Source of the DNA: Bacillus sp. P14.5
Lineage (GTDB): Bacteria; Bacillota; Bacilli; Bacillales; Bacillaceae_B
Direction of reading: 5' to 3'
DNA length: 64,000 nucleotides
Assembly (NCBI RefSeq): GCF_003316765.1
Contig: NZ_NIJF01000089.1
Coordinates: 1 to 64,000 of the forward strand
The position numbers and the translations under genes were made by a program. Shown here piece after piece: positions 42,459 to 50,910 of the stretch. How positions within the stretch are numbered: the stretch's first letter is position 1; each line of letters starts with the position of its first letter. The notes under the pieces are model-generated. The model worked only from the letters and a program-made list of their open reading frames with translations, made no database searches and was not told the origin of the DNA.

Positions 42459-43781
42459 ATGAAATTATTCATTAGGGGAATATCCTTTTTAATAATCACC
42501 GCCTTTCTGGGAGAGTGTTTGGAGTTTGTCGTAAATATGATACTTGCAAGGGAACTGGGGGAAAGGGGAATGGGAATCTATATGTCCATTCTTCCTTCTA
42601 TCTTCCTGATCGCCATCATTGCAAGTCTCGAGCTTCCGGTGTCACTGTCAAAATTCATTGCTGAAAAAGATGTGGTCTATCATCGGAATATCCTATCGCA
42701 AGTGTGGAGACTGACAATAATCTTTACTTGTGTTTTTTTGCTGGCAGCTACAATCTTATATTCTGTTTTTCCGTTTCTCGCCGAGTATCATCCAAGTGTG
42801 CGGTGGTTGACTCTGCTATTGATTCCGATCATTTCTTTTTCTTCAATAGCAAGAGGGTATTTTATGGGAGTTCATCAGATGGGGAAAATCGCAGCAGCCA
42901 ATTTCTTGAGGAAGATTGCCCAGCTGCTTCTTTTGGTCGTAGTTTATCAATTGTTTTCCTTTGACACCAATACGGCCATCATTATTGCCCTTTGTACGTT
43001 CATAGGCAGTGAAGGGGTGGTGTTTGTCTACTTCATGCAAGCCTATGTGCTTTCGTTCAGGAAGGTAAAAAGTTCTGCAAACAAATATGCTGACAAAGCG
43101 GAAGTCGGAAAGGCATTGTTGTCAGTCTCCTTTCCTACAACTGTGCTAAGGATTTTTCACGCTGTTTCTCATGCCATTCAGCCTTTTTTAATCAAGGCTG
43201 CCCTTCTTCATGCCGGGATGACGGATGTCATGGCTACAGAACATTTTGGGGTGATGGCGGGTGTTGCCTTAACGATTGGATTTTTTCCTGCGTTTATCGC
43301 CCATTCCTTGCTGATTGCTCTTATTCCGATTGTTTCGGAAAAGGTTTCAAAGAATGATATTAAAGGTATACATTCAATACTCAGGCAAGTTGTCTTGATT
43401 ACGTTAAGTTACGGAGCGCCGGCTGTCATGATCTTTTATTTCTGGGGAGATGAGCTGACTGCACTATTTTTTCATTCTACCTCGGCCGCATATTATTTGA
43501 AATTATTGTGGCCATATTTTTTCTTCCATTTTTTTGTGATGCCTCTGCAGGCATTTATGATTGGGTTTGGATTGATAAAGGACGCTTTGTATCATACTAT
43601 ATGGGCAACCATGGTTTCGTTTTCGATCATTTACTTTCTTGGTTCGCTGCCGCAGTTCGGAATGGCGGGGGTCCTGATCGGCATGAATGCAGGTGCTGTC
43701 CTGCTAACCCTGCTTCATTACCATACCGTTTGCAGCCGTCTTGGTCTTACTCTATGGTTTAAAAGTTCCATTAGGGTTTAA
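42459..43781 (+). CDS. SpoVB/YkvU-like polysaccharide flippase-family protein
   Basis: MATE/MVF-fold membrane protein of 440 residues with about 12 hydrophobic helices. The N-terminus ISFLIITAFLGECLEFVVN and following ARELGERGMGIYMSILPS are typical of the SpoVB subgroup of lipid-linked oligosaccharide exporters. The size and pattern resemble B. subtilis YkvU, a spore-membrane protein. ATG 42459 follows TTCGGAGGTAGAAAAG; an in-frame ATG at 42423 overlaps the probable promoter. Monocistronic. A cortex or spore-envelope role is inference. Confidence 0.78.
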   Translation: MKLFIRGISFLIITAFLGECLEFVVNMILARELGERGMGIYMSILPSIFLIAIIASLELPVSLSKFIAEKDVVYHRNILSQVWRLTIIFTCVFLLAATILYSVFPFLAEYHPSVRWLTLLLIPIISFSSIARGYFMGVHQMGKIAAANFLRKIAQLLLLVVVYQLFSFDTNTAIIIALCTFIGSEGVVFVYFMQAYVLSFRKVKSSANKYADKAEVGKALLSVSFPTTVLRIFHAVSHAIQPFLIKAALLHAGMTDVMATEHFGVMAGVALTIGFFPAFIAHSLLIALIPIVSEKVSKNDIKGIHSILRQVVLITLSYGAPAVMIFYFWGDELTALFFHSTSAAYYLKLLWPYFFFHFFVMPLQAFMIGFGLIKDALYHTIWATMVSFSIIYFLGSLPQFGMAGVLIGMNAGAVLLTLLHYHTVCSRLGLTLWFKSSIRV

Positions 43782-43907
43782 GGATATTTCCCCTTATGTT
43801 TCATGCTGCCTGCCTGGAAATAGAACATCAGGGAAACACATGGTTTTACATACTATAATCGGCAAGATAAAATAAACCTAAATTTTTATCCTATAAGGAG
43901 AGGCTAA

Positions 43908-45785
43908 ATGTTTGATTCGATTCTATTCAACTTGATGCTTATTGGCCTGCTGGGCATATTATCACAATGGGCCGCGTGGCGGTTCAGGATGCCTGCGATT
44001 GTCATTATGTCCATCGTGGGGCTCCTGGCAGGTCCGTTACTCGGAATCATCCACCCTGAAGAGGATTTCGGGGACTTATTTAAACCTATCATTTCAATAG
44101 CTGTTGCAATTATCTTATTTGAGGGAAGCTTAAACTTGGATTTTCGTGAAGTGAAGGGTCTTGGGAGACCGGTTTTCCGGATTGTCACAATAGGCGCCTT
44201 CCTTGCCTGGATTCTGGGATCCCTGGCTGCCCATTATGTTGCAGGGCTTTCATGGGCGGTTGCATTCGTCATTGGGGGGCTGTTCATCGTAACAGGACCC
44301 ACTGTCATCCTGCCGTTGTTAAGGCAGGCAAAATTAAAGCCGCGTCCGGCAGCCATTTTAAAATGGGAAGGGATAGTTGTAGATCCATTTGGAGCCCTTT
44401 TGGCGCTTTTCGCTTTTGAATTCATTCTCTTTTTCACCTCAGAAGGAGGAGGGAATGCCCTGGTAATGTTCTTCCTGGCTTCCTTCTTTGCGGTCGTATT
44501 CGGCTGGCTGTGCGGCAAGGGAATCGGTTGGATGTTTGAAAAAGGGCATGTCCCTGAATTCTTGAAATCACCCGTCGTTTTTGTGGTGGTTATCGCCTGC
44601 TTTACAATTTCTGATGAAATCACCCATGAGACTGGGCTTCTTGCTGTAACGGCAATGGGGATGACTCTTGCCAATATGCACATTTCATCCATAGATGATA
44701 TGCGCCACTTTAAGGAAAATATATCAGTACTGTTGATTTCTACGATTTTTGTGATGCTGACTGCGTCACTCTCGCTGGAAACTTTAATCGAAATATTCAA
44801 TTGGAAGATCATTGGATTTGTTCTGTTGATGCTTTTCATTGTCCGTCCATTATCCATTTTTCTTTCAACCATTGGAACGGATCTTTCCTGGCAGGAAAAA
44901 ACACTTGTCGGCTGGATTGCGCCAAGGGGAATTGTCGCTCTGACTGTTTCCAGTTACTTTGCTTCAATCCTCCTAGAAACTGGGTTTGAAGATGCGGCGG
45001 TCCTGACGTCGGTTACGTTTGCGCTTGTATTTGGAACAGTAACCGTCCATGGATTTTCCATCGGGTGGCTTGCGAAGAAGCTTGATCTCGCCATCAATGA
45101 CAGGCCGGGAGTTCTCCTGATCGGAGGCAGCAGCTTCAATACAGAGCTGGCGAAGACATTCAGGGACCTGAATACTCCAGTTTTGATTGCTGATTCATCG
45201 TGGAAAAGGCTTTTCCCAGCCCGAAAAGCCGGAGTCCCTTTTTACAAAGGGGAGATTCTATCGGAACAAACTGATTATCACATGGATTTAACACCATATG
45301 AGTACCTGGTAGCGGCAACAGAGATTGATTCTTACAATGCTCTTGTCTGTACCACTTTTGTTCCTTCCATCGGCCGCAATAATTTGTTCCAGCTCAGTTT
45401 GAAAGGAAAAAGAAGTGATGATATTGAGGATCTCGTTCATACGATTGGGGGAAGGATACTTTTCCAGGAAAATGCCACATGGGATGAATTGAACAAACGT
45501 ATCGAACGCGGGGACATCATTAGAAAAACCAACATAACGGAGAAATATCCATTTGAAGAATACCTGTCTGAAAGGGAAGAGCTTACAATCCTTCTATTTG
45601 TTTTGAAGCCTTCCGGGAAAATTGAGTTCTTCACGCCGGATGGATCAGCAAAAGCAGAAGCAGGGGACGTGGTCGTCAGTTTGACCCAGCCTTGCAAGGA
45701 ATTCAACAAGATTCAGGAAAAGCTGGTGGAACAGCGTGAAAAACCGGCTAAGAAGAATGAGAAAAGAAAAGAAAAAGATAATTAG
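43908..45785 (+). CDS. CPA1-type cation:proton antiporter with C-terminal regulatory domain
   Basis: 625 residues. Residues ~5-400 are 12-13 membrane helices of the NhaP/CPA1 type, with the core motifs IILFEGSLNLDFREVKG, VTGPTVILPLLRQAKLKP, WEGIVVDPFGALLA and GWIAPRGIVALTVSSYFA. The cytoplasmic tail has a nucleotide-binding-like region (GVLLIGGSSFNTELAKTFRDLNTPVLIADS, residues ~400-430; beginning only) and a C-terminal TrkA-C-like segment, then a basic tail. Likely Na+/H+ or K+/H+ exchange for pH and salt homeostasis. ATG 43908 follows AAGGAGAGGCTAA. Confidence 0.88.
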   Translation: MFDSILFNLMLIGLLGILSQWAAWRFRMPAIVIMSIVGLLAGPLLGIIHPEEDFGDLFKPIISIAVAIILFEGSLNLDFREVKGLGRPVFRIVTIGAFLAWILGSLAAHYVAGLSWAVAFVIGGLFIVTGPTVILPLLRQAKLKPRPAAILKWEGIVVDPFGALLALFAFEFILFFTSEGGGNALVMFFLASFFAVVFGWLCGKGIGWMFEKGHVPEFLKSPVVFVVVIACFTISDEITHETGLLAVTAMGMTLANMHISSIDDMRHFKENISVLLISTIFVMLTASLSLETLIEIFNWKIIGFVLLMLFIVRPLSIFLSTIGTDLSWQEKTLVGWIAPRGIVALTVSSYFASILLETGFEDAAVLTSVTFALVFGTVTVHGFSIGWLAKKLDLAINDRPGVLLIGGSSFNTELAKTFRDLNTPVLIADSSWKRLFPARKAGVPFYKGEILSEQTDYHMDLTPYEYLVAATEIDSYNALVCTTFVPSIGRNNLFQLSLKGKRSDDIEDLVHTIGGRILFQENATWDELNKRIERGDIIRKTNITEKYPFEEYLSEREELTILLFVLKPSGKIEFFTPDGSAKAEAGDVVVSLTQPCKEFNKIQEKLVEQREKPAKKNEKRKEKDN

Positions 45786-45865
45786 AACAGCAAGCCCACA
45801 ACAGAAGATTCCTAACCCGTTTTGATGAGGGGGAAAAAGTATCCTTTAACTCTTCAGATAACATA

Positions 45866-45914
45866 AAGAGTAGCAGACCACATGGTGAAATATGGGGCTG
45901 CTATTCTTTTTTTT
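45866..45914 (+). terminator. Terminator of the antiporter gene
   Basis: AAGAGTAGCAG / CTGCTATTCTT plus T-run. The sequence from about 45842 to 45914 resembles the pepF terminator region at 50390-50463. Confidence 0.85.
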
Positions 45915-45956
45915 GTAAGCAAGATCAATGAGTGGTTTATGTTCCATTAACGGAAT

Positions 45957-45991
45957 ACCTCACTTTAGTAAATGGAAAACTAAAGTGAGGT
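45957..45991 (+). promoter_or_regulatory. Perfect 13-bp hairpin covering the ribosome binding site of the DUF3888 gene
   Basis: ACCTCACTTTAGT (45957-45969), 9-nt loop, ACTAAAGTGAGGT (45979-45991). The right arm contains the Shine-Dalgarno GTGAGGTG for ATG 45999, so folding would hide it. It could also be a protein operator. Confidence 0.65.
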
Positions 45992-45998
45992 GATATTT

Positions 45999-46393
45999 AT
46001 GAGAAGAATCAACTTCATCTTCATATTAATGCTGTCATTAACAAATTTAGACACTAATCATTATGCAAATGCAGTAATAAATGAGGCTGACACTAAATTA
46101 TGCGATACATTTAAATACGCTCTTATAAGCAGTCTTAGAGAACCAGTAGATGAAGCGGTAGCTGAAATTTATAAGGATGATAAAGAAGCTCCAGAAAACC
46201 TCGTGTGGGCTTCTTATGATGCTGAAATCCTAAAGGTTAATCAGCTGTATGGGGTTGGGGGGTATATGAGATAACTCTTAAAGTGTACCCCTATTATGAT
46301 GCACATATGAGTTACGGAGTAGATGAGGTTGTCATTAACACAAATGGTGATCTGATAAGTTACAAACATTTGAAAACATACCCGCTTTATTGA
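45999..46393 (+). pseudogene. DUF3888-family protein, interrupted by a one-base frameshift
   Basis: Small exported protein. The N-terminus has a signal peptide (INFIFILMLSLTNLDTNHYANA), then KLCDTFKYALISSLREPVDEAVAEIYKDD. The first frame stops at 46274 after YGVGGYMR. Reading one base back at the G6 run near 46255-46262 gives VYEITLKVYPYYDAHMSYGVDE and ends LKTYPLY at 46393, the normal DUF3888 C-terminus (about 131 residues). DUF3888 proteins are common in Bacillus; function unknown. Part of the group of five homopolymer frameshifts here. Confidence 0.72.
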
Positions 46394-46448
46394 CTGAAAC
46401 TTATCCAGGAGAGGATAAGTTTTTTCTTTTTATGAAGTGTTTTTATAA

Positions 46449-46569
46449 GGCTGTTTTCGCAAAGATTGTGGCTATTAATAGTGGTGGATTTCCGCTCCAA
46501 TCCTCCTACGTAAAAATGGGGAGGAGGAAAATTTAGCATTCGTAAGCAACATTCTTTTAGAAAAGAGCC
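46449..46569. mobile_element. MITE-like element M4 (121 bp, perfect target duplication)
   Basis: Left end GGCTGTTTTCGCAAAGATTG, right end (reverse complement) GGCTCTTTTCTAAAAGAATG. TTTTATAA flanks it at 46441-46448 and 46570-46577. It is the shortest copy, keeping only TGGATTTCCGCTCCAATCC of the GC-rich core. Confidence 0.85.
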
Positions 46570-46708
46570 TTTTATAAACTTGGCTAATTATGAAGGATTG
46601 GTATCAAAGTAATGGTCAGTACGTCTTAAGAAGGTTAAATGCCCATTTATGTGGAATTTATTAAATAATGAAAGGCATTTAACTTTAAAAAAATGCGGGG
46701 GATATGAG

Positions 46709-46873
46709 ATGCAAAAATGCACAAGTTGTGGTGGGAATTCATTTGTAAAAGTACCAGAGTTTGAAAAAGAACTAACTGTCTGTTTGGATTGTGGGGAGGT
46801 AGTTTCAATCCGGTTCGTTAACACAAGTATGTTAAAGAAATATAAGAATCGAGATAATCTGCCATCAAAGTAG
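46709..46873 (+). CDS. Small zinc-ribbon protein
   Basis: 54 residues with two CxxC pairs, CTSCGGNSF (residues 4-7) and CLDCGEVV (near 25-28), a likely zinc ribbon resembling the TFIIB-type or DZR fold, followed by a basic tail (LKKYKNRDNLPSK). ATG 46709 is after GGGGGATATGAG; the frame is open further upstream without a ribosome binding site. It lies between two MITE-like elements. Confidence 0.6.
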   Translation: MQKCTSCGGNSFVKVPEFEKELTVCLDCGEVVSIRFVNTSMLKKYKNRDNLPSK

Positions 46874-46957
46874 CCAAATATAATTATCTTTAATGGAGTA
46901 CCAACGAAGCATCTGATTTTTTTCCTAAACTGCTATTGATTGAAGCGGACATACTAA

Positions 46958-47017
46958 TTAACACCCCTTTTAGCAGCAGTGAATAAATTTATTCATTACT
47001 GCTAAAAGGGGTGTTAA
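46958..47017. repeat. Long perfect hairpin with inner palindrome
   Basis: TTAACACCCCTTTTAGCAG (46958-46976) is perfectly complementary to 46999-47017 (19 bp). The loop contains the 14-bp palindrome GAATAAATTTATTC. A T6 run follows 17 bp later, inside the M5 target duplication. It may be a terminator of the zinc-ribbon gene or a remnant of another element. Confidence 0.75.
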
Positions 47018-47042
47018 ATTGGTTGATAATTTGATTTTTTAA

Positions 47043-47233
47043 GGTTCTTTTCGTATACTTTGTTGCTATTTGTTTCTAATTCCGAAAAAGTAACCATATT
47101 AAGAGGGGTAAATCTGGGAACACCGAAAAGAAAAGAGCTACTATCCCCCGATAAAAGATAAAACTCTTAGTATCCGGGGAAAAATCCGGTTCTTGGGATT
47201 TTTCCGAAAGCAACAATATAGGCGAAAACAGCC
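47043..47233. mobile_element. MITE-like element M5 (191 bp, perfect target duplication)
   Basis: Left end GGTTCTTTTCGTATACTTTG, right end (reverse complement) GGCTGTTTTCGCCTATATTG. TTTTTTAA flanks it at 47035-47042 and 47234-47241. AT-rich interior related to M3 and the left part of M1. Confidence 0.83.
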
Positions 47234-47282
47234 TTTTTTAAAAACCTCATTTTTATTCTGTAAAAGGTTTTAGTTACGTGAA

Positions 47283-47423
47283 TTACTGATTTTTTTCCTG
47301 TGCTCTATCAGCCAGCAGCTGTTTCACCTGGTTATAGGATAAGCCGGATTGGGCATTGAGCCTCTTCACCTCATCAACGTCCGTTCCTGATGATGTATAC
47401 TTTTTCCCATCTTGTCTTTTCAT
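47283..47423 (-). CDS. Small gamma-SASP-like protein
   Basis: 46 residues on the minus strand. The segment SSGTDVDEVKRLNAQSGLSY resembles the repeat of gamma-type small acid-soluble spore proteins (..TDVQxVKxxNAQ..); the rest is NQVKQLLADRAQEKNQ. ATG 47423 follows GGAGGTGAAGTT. If correct it would be a spore amino acid reserve expressed in the forespore. The single, short repeat makes the family call tentative. Confidence 0.5.
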   Translation of the reverse strand: MKRQDGKKYTSSGTDVDEVKRLNAQSGLSYNQVKQLLADRAQEKNQ

Positions 47424-47519
47424 AACTTCACCTCCGTCTCTATATTTTGTACTCACCCAGGAGAAAATAATACAGCTGATTTGGAGATTTCACACGTGAT
47501 AACCATGCTGAGGCTCAGC

Positions 47520-47656
47520 GCCTGAGGGTCCGTACCCACTGGAACGGACTTAACACCTCGGGGTCAAATAACCCAAAGAGTAAAAAAGAAAGACAGCCTT
47601 TTTTTCTCTATGGAACATTTGCCTGTCGGGGCTGATCAAGGCGCTTCCGCTTTTGA
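47520..47656. repeat. Covarying hairpin element, copy H5
   Basis: CTCGGGGTCAAATAACCC..., inner arm CCAAAGAG / CTCTATGG (7/8), a T7 run, then ATTTGCCTGTCGGGGCTGA and tail AAGGCGCTTCCGCTTTTG. The same layout as H3, with a different inner arm. It immediately follows the 3' end of the TspO-like gene and might act as its terminator. Confidence 0.7.
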
Positions 47657-47659
47657 ATA

Positions 47660-48385
47660 TTATTTATGTTTATCGCCTCTGAAGAAAATGACAGCTAGAA
47701 AGATCAGCACGGCAACTGCATAGCTCAAGGAAGAGAGGACGGGGTGTTCGGATTGGTTATTGACGCCGATTCCAATGGTCGCCCAAACGAATACCAACGG
47801 ATAAATCCAATCACGCTTACTTATCCTGAAATACACGGCGAGTGCAAGAGAGAAGGCCAGAAGAAAGATCGCCCAAAAGGCTTCTCCAAATCCGAATGCG
47901 CCCCACTCAATATAGGTAAGGTAGTAGCTGATGTTTGCGACCGTCGCCACTGAAATCCATCCTATATATACAGAGAACGGAAGCATATCGAAAAAACCTC
48001 TGGATAAGGCTTCTGCCCTCCGATAAAGAAGAATCAGTGTACTCAACAGTCCGAGCATTACAATAACCGACAATCCGAAGTAATTGTAATGCCACATGAA
48101 GATCCAGGTCGAATTCAAGAGGCAGGTAGCGACGAAGTAAGGACTGAGCGTCCGATAATACTCAGATTCCCGGTTCTTTTTGGGTATCTGCCTGATAACC
48201 CAGACCCCAAGCAGCAGGTAAATCACACTCCAAATAGAAAAAACATAACCGGCTGGGGTGAAAAAGACATTCAGCTTATTCGATATTTCACCCGTAGTCT
48301 GTCCGTTCAAGGGAAGTGTCACAGCTAAAGCATTCACCACAATGACAAGAATGTATGCAGCAATATTAAGTAAAAGTCTGCCCAT
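47660..48385 (-). CDS. TspO/MBR-related membrane protein
   Basis: 241 residues with about seven hydrophobic helices. FTPAGYVFSIWSVIYLLLGVWV near residues 42-63 and NSTWIFMWHYNYFGLSVIVM near 91-110 are the recognisable TspO-type Trp-rich helices; the length matches the longer YtaB-like Bacillus subgroup and not the 160-residue classical TspO. Ligand may be porphyrin or another hydrophobic molecule, unproven. The ribosome binding site is GGAGGTCTAATT. Confidence 0.8.
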   Translation of the reverse strand: MGRLLLNIAAYILVIVVNALAVTLPLNGQTTGEISNKLNVFFTPAGYVFSIWSVIYLLLGVWVIRQIPKKNRESEYYRTLSPYFVATCLLNSTWIFMWHYNYFGLSVIVMLGLLSTLILLYRRAEALSRGFFDMLPFSVYIGWISVATVANISYYLTYIEWGAFGFGEAFWAIFLLAFSLALAVYFRISKRDWIYPLVFVWATIGIGVNNQSEHPVLSSLSYAVAVLIFLAVIFFRGDKHK

Positions 48386-48575
48386 AATTAGACCTCCAAT
48401 ATTTCTTTTATACTTCTACTATTCCACGCCCGCCTTTTTAGAAACACGGAAATGTTTTTAAATGGCTGTGTGGAAAAGTTGTTTTCTGGTAAAAAATAAA
48501 AGCAAGAAAAGTCGGAAAATGATAAACTGTACATATACATAAGTAGATTACATATTTAAAAGGGGAGAAATTCTA

Positions 48576-50348
48576 ATGGCATACTCTGATGTGTGGGACT
48601 TAGATGTATTTTTTGAGGGAGGAAGCGGCTCGCCTCAGTTGAGAGAACACCTGGATACTTTGGAAAAGAAAAAAGCGGTGTTTGCTCAAAATGAAAAAGA
48701 ATTTAAAGCACCTCAATCAAAAGAAGACAGCCTTCACGTAGCGAACCTGATTGAAGAGGCTAAAGAAATCATGCTTTACCTTCGCCAGGCAGGTGCATTT
48801 ATTGGATGTCTTGAAGCACAGGATATGAAGGACAGGAAAGCAAATTCGCTCCGCGGTGAACTGACAACGGCCAGCGCTGATTTTCAGGTTTCCTTCAACA
48901 GTTTTCAGCAGAAGCTTTCCGATACGCCGGAAAATGTATGGAGTGAGCTTCTTGAAACCGACACTCTTGCGGAGCTGACTTTCGTACTGAACGAATGGCG
49001 GGAAAAAGCCAAGGATAAATTATCGAGCGAGGAAGAGGCGCTTATCCAGGCTCTTTCAATTGATGGTTATCATGGATGGGGCCAGATGTATGACACGATA
49101 GTGGGAAGCATGGAGATTCCTTATAATGGTGAAATGCTTTCCATCGGCCAGGCGAATAACCTCAGCTCCCATCAGGATGAGAAAGTCAGAAAAGAAATCT
49201 TCGAAAGCCTTGAAGAAGCGTGGACGGAAAAGGAAGAGTTATTTGCCAAGACCTTGAATCATCTAGCAGGTTTCCGTTTGAATGTTTACAAAAAGCGGGG
49301 CTGGGATGAAGTGCTCAAAGAACCTCTTGAGTATAACCGTATGCAGCAAGACACTCTTGATGCCATGTGGGGAGCCATCACGAAGCATAAAGCACCTTTT
49401 GTAAAATATTTGGATCGAAAAGCGAAAATGCTTGGCAAAGAGAAACTTGACTGGCATAACATGGACGCTCCTGTTGCCGAATCCAATTCAACGATGACCT
49501 ACAACGAGGGAGCAGAGTTTATCCTGAAACATTTTGGACGCTTCGGAAATGAAATGGCGGCGTTCTCCCAAAAAGCGTTCGAAGACAGATGGATTGAAGC
49601 GGAAGACCGTGCCGGAAAAAGACCTGGTGGGTTCTGTACATCTTTCCCGCTAAGTGAACAGTCACGCATTTTCATGACATATTCGGGGAGCATGTCCAAT
49701 GTGGCAACACTAGCACACGAACTAGGGCACGCCTTCCATTCCTATGCCTTAAGACCGATGCACACATTGAACAGGAACTATGCAATGAATGTAGCGGAAA
49801 CAGCTTCTACTTTTGCAGAAATGATCGTGGCGGATGCCGCGGTGAAGGAAGCGCAGACCAAGGAAGAGAAAATTGCCTTGGTGGAAGATAAGCTCCAAAG
49901 AAGTGTGGCGTTTTTCATGAACATCCATGCCCGCTTCCTGTTTGAAACACGGTTCTATGAAGAGCGCAAGAACGGATTAGTATCAGCCGACCGCTTGAAT
50001 GAGCTTATGACAGAGGCTCAGCAAGAAGCTTTTGCAGGCGGTCTTGAGGAGACACACCCTCATTTCTGGGCATCGAAGCTGCATTTCTATATTTCCGGTG
50101 TGCCGTTCTACAACTTCCCGTACACCTTTGGCTATCTATTTTCATTGAGCATCTATGCAAAAGCGCTGGAGTCCGATGGGAACTATGAAGAGAAATACAT
50201 GGCGCTGCTCAGGGATACTGCTGTAATGTCAGTAGAGGAACTGGCGATGAAACATCTTGGAGAAGACATTACGAAAGAAGCTTTCTGGGAAAAGGGCATC
50301 TCTCTTTGCATCAATGACGTTGAAGAGTTTTTAAGCTTGACGGAATAA
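48576..50348 (+). CDS. pepF: M3-family oligoendopeptidase F
   Basis: Cytosolic zinc metallopeptidase of 590 residues that cuts short peptides. The metal/catalytic motif HELGHAFHSYAL is near residue 386, with the downstream Glu ligand in NVAETASTFAEMIV. The C-terminal SGVPFYNFPYTFGYLFS is a typical M3B substrate-binding element. ATG 48576 follows AAAGGGGAGAAATTCTA. Single gene, with a terminator at 50421. Confidence 0.92.
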   Translation: MAYSDVWDLDVFFEGGSGSPQLREHLDTLEKKKAVFAQNEKEFKAPQSKEDSLHVANLIEEAKEIMLYLRQAGAFIGCLEAQDMKDRKANSLRGELTTASADFQVSFNSFQQKLSDTPENVWSELLETDTLAELTFVLNEWREKAKDKLSSEEEALIQALSIDGYHGWGQMYDTIVGSMEIPYNGEMLSIGQANNLSSHQDEKVRKEIFESLEEAWTEKEELFAKTLNHLAGFRLNVYKKRGWDEVLKEPLEYNRMQQDTLDAMWGAITKHKAPFVKYLDRKAKMLGKEKLDWHNMDAPVAESNSTMTYNEGAEFILKHFGRFGNEMAAFSQKAFEDRWIEAEDRAGKRPGGFCTSFPLSEQSRIFMTYSGSMSNVATLAHELGHAFHSYALRPMHTLNRNYAMNVAETASTFAEMIVADAAVKEAQTKEEKIALVEDKLQRSVAFFMNIHARFLFETRFYEERKNGLVSADRLNELMTEAQQEAFAGGLEETHPHFWASKLHFYISGVPFYNFPYTFGYLFSLSIYAKALESDGNYEEKYMALLRDTAVMSVEELAMKHLGEDITKEAFWEKGISLCINDVEEFLSLTE

Positions 50349-50420
50349 ATCATTCCATAGAGCCTGGTATTTAAAAAACCAACAAATAGAGTCCTTTTTA
50401 TCACTTCAAATAATATAAAG

Positions 50421-50463
50421 AATAGCAGGCCAAAACGTAAAATGTTTGGTTCTGCTATTTTTT
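50421..50463 (+). terminator. Terminator of pepF
   Basis: AATAGCAG / CTGCTATT with inner CCAAAAC/GTTTGG and a T6 run. Related in sequence to the antiporter terminator at 45866. Confidence 0.85.
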
Positions 50464-50521
50464 ATTACTTGTTTGTTAAAAGGAGGACTAATCATAAATG
50501 AAGTCATTTTAATTTCAAAAT

Positions 50522-50873
50522 GGCTCTTTTCGCTAAGATTGTTGCTATTGAGAAGAATGGATTTCCGCTCCAGGCGGACGACTCCGCGGGGCGGGCGGTG
50601 AGCCTCCTCGAGAGGAAGGTTCCGTTCCAGTGGGTACGGAACCCGGGTCTCACCTGTCCCGCTAGTCCCGCAGGAGATCGTAGGCCTTCCGCTCCAATCC
50701 TCCTACGTAAAGGTTGATTAAAGATTATTTTTCTGGATACTATGATTTTTATCTCAAAAAGGGAAAGCAGCTCATTTATTTAAACTTACTTTACCAGAAT
50801 ATTTTCTTTTGAAAATGGCGTTATCTTACAAAGTTCATATAAAATAATAGCAACAAAGTTTACGAAAAGAGCC
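50522..50873. mobile_element. MITE-like element M6 (352 bp)
   Basis: Left end GGCTCTTTTCGCTAAGATTG, right end (reverse complement) GGCTCTTTTCGTAAACTTTG. Flanks TTCAAAAT (50514-50521) and TTAAAAAT (50874-50881) agree at 7/8. It contains the GC-rich core in reverse orientation plus an AT-rich stretch. It fills the pepF to 50911 gap. Confidence 0.8.
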
Positions 50874-50910
50874 TTAAAAATAAACCGGATTTTATAGTAA
50901 GGAGAGTTGT

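Noticed and set aside
43904-44872. Long minus-strand ORFs opposite the antiporter gene
   Set aside because: They mirror the codon structure of the antiporter on the other strand and have no ribosome binding sites.
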